Source: Gemmatimonadota bacterium (GTDB taxonomy: Bacteria > Gemmatimonadota > Gemmatimonadetes > Gemmatimonadales > GWC2-71-9). Taken from it: a DNA stretch of 6,301 nt. Shown piece after piece: positions 5,672-6,301 of the stretch (position 1 is the first letter of the stretch; each line of letters opens with the position of its first letter). The position numbers and the translations under genes were made by a program. The stretch is taken from the NCBI GenBank assembly GCA_003220975.1, contig QHTX01000138.1:878-7178 (forward strand), written 5' to 3'. The notes under the pieces were generated by a model. That model searched no databases. It had not been told where the DNA came from and saw only the letters and a list, made by a program, of their open reading frames with translations.

Positions 5672-6301
5672 ATGTTTCATTCCGATTCGATCGCCGTCGT
5701 TCACACACAACATCGGCACCCGATGCCACTCTTGCGTCGCCTCCTCGCGGCCACCGTCGAGAGCAGAGCGGGTCGCGTCCTCGTCAGTCGGTCGCCTGCG
5801 CCGCGCGCCGCTCCCGGAGCGCCGCCGCTGGCTACCCCCGCCGTCGCGCGGCTCAGCGCCAAGGGGAAGTTCCTCTTCGTAGGTGACGAGAAGCTCTACG
5901 TCCGCGGGGTGACCTACGGCGCGTTCGAGCCCGATGGCCAGGGGCACGAATACCACGACGTCGGTAAGATCGAGCGGGACTTCGCCGACATGGCGGCGCA
6001 TGGGATCAACACGGTTCGCATTCCCCACACGATGCCGCCGCGAACTCTGCTCGACATCGCCCAGCGACATGGTCTCCACGTCATGGTCGGCCTCAGCGCC
6101 GAGCAGTATGTCGGCTACCTCATCGACCGCCGGGGGGCGCCGGACATCGAGGCGCTGATTCGCGGCAAAGTCCGCTCGTGCGCAGGGCACCCGGCGCTCT
6201 TGTGCTATGCCTTGGGCAACGAGATCCCGGCATCGGTGGCGCGCTGGCTCGGCACCCGGAGAGTCGAGCGGGACTTAAGGCGGCTGTTCCAGGTGGTAAA
6301 G
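5672..6301 (+). CDS. GH-A-clan (GH2-like) domain protein, N-terminal part; probably the front of a glycosidase-like/glycosyltransferase fusion
   Basis: 210 residues are visible before the window ends. Residues 1-60 are a poorly conserved Arg/Pro/Ala-rich leader. From about 64 the sequence reads as a TIM-barrel glycosidase-like domain: GKFLFVGDEKLYVRGVTYGAF (65-85), ERDFADMAAHGINTVRIP (101-118), LLDIAQRHGLHVMVG (126-140), and CAGHPALLCYALGNEIPA (170-187). N183-E184 has the Asn-Glu form of the GH-A acid/base, so the barrel may be catalytic or a degenerate binding domain. From memory this block, including the following ARWLGTRRVER, resembles proteins in which such a domain precedes a family 2 glycosyltransferase; the transferase would lie off the right edge and is not seen. 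The ATG at 5672 has no good Shine-Dalgarno; ATG 5723 (residue 18), or an upstream GTG at 5579 or 5624, are alternatives. The frame is clear from 5850 onward; the start is not. Confidence 0.8.
   Translation, partial: MFHSDSIAVVHTQHRHPMPLLRRLLAATVESRAGRVLVSRSPAPRAAPGAPPLATPAVARLSAKGKFLFVGDEKLYVRGVTYGAFEPDGQGHEYHDVGKIERDFADMAAHGINTVRIPHTMPPRTLLDIAQRHGLHVMVGLSAEQYVGYLIDRRGAPDIEALIRGKVRSCAGHPALLCYALGNEIPASVARWLGTRRVERDLRRLFQVVK

Noticed and set aside
5582..6190. 202-codon minus-strand open frame over the right-hand gene
   Set aside because: The plus strand encodes a clear GH-A barrel with GNEIP; the antisense frame has no recognisable motif.

Overview
This is a high-GC bacterial window with two complete genes and two genes cut by the window edges. 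Gene content is typical of free-living soil or sediment bacteria: a family 38 alpha-mannosidase, a secreted propeller/phosphatase fusion, an HGY-type esterase and a GH-A-like domain of the kind found fused to glycosyltransferases. The G+C, this gene mix and the short GC-rich tandem repeats would fit a Gemmatimonadota- or Acidobacteriota-like genome. That placement is inference from general knowledge, not from a marker gene.

Layout. Positions 1-281 (minus) hold the N-terminal third or so of an alpha/beta-hydrolase esterase that runs off the left edge. Positions 297-371 hold a strong hairpin made of heptamer repeats in opposite orientations; it begins at the stop codon of the next gene. Positions 370-3009 (minus) encode a complete GH38 alpha-mannosidase. 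A 56-bp divergent gap (3010-3065) carries a good sigma-70-like promoter with a palindrome in its spacer, pointing at the next gene. Positions 3066-5420 (plus) encode an exported YncE-like beta-propeller fused to an alkaline-phosphatase-superfamily phosphoesterase. Positions 5421-5671 are non-coding, with a short direct/inverted repeat cluster. Positions 5672-6301 (plus) encode the N-terminus of a GH-A-clan (GH2-like) domain protein that runs off the right edge.

How the genes relate. The mannosidase and esterase are co-directional and about 90 bp apart, so they could be co-transcribed, although the hairpin lies between them. The phosphatase is divergent and probably periplasmic or extracytoplasmic. 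Three of the four genes could act on glycans or esterified/phosphorylated organic matter, but nothing here proves a shared pathway.

The most unusual signal is not a gene. It is three unrelated short-period repeat arrays in about 4 kb: a 7-bp array folded into a hairpin between genes, and two different 8-bp arrays inside the phosphatase frame, one of them in the linker joining its two domains. Because 8 is not a multiple of 3, gain or loss of one unit would shift the frame. I see no CRISPR, phage, transposase, toxin-antitoxin, tRNA or rRNA signal, and no evidence for a new defence or biosynthetic system.
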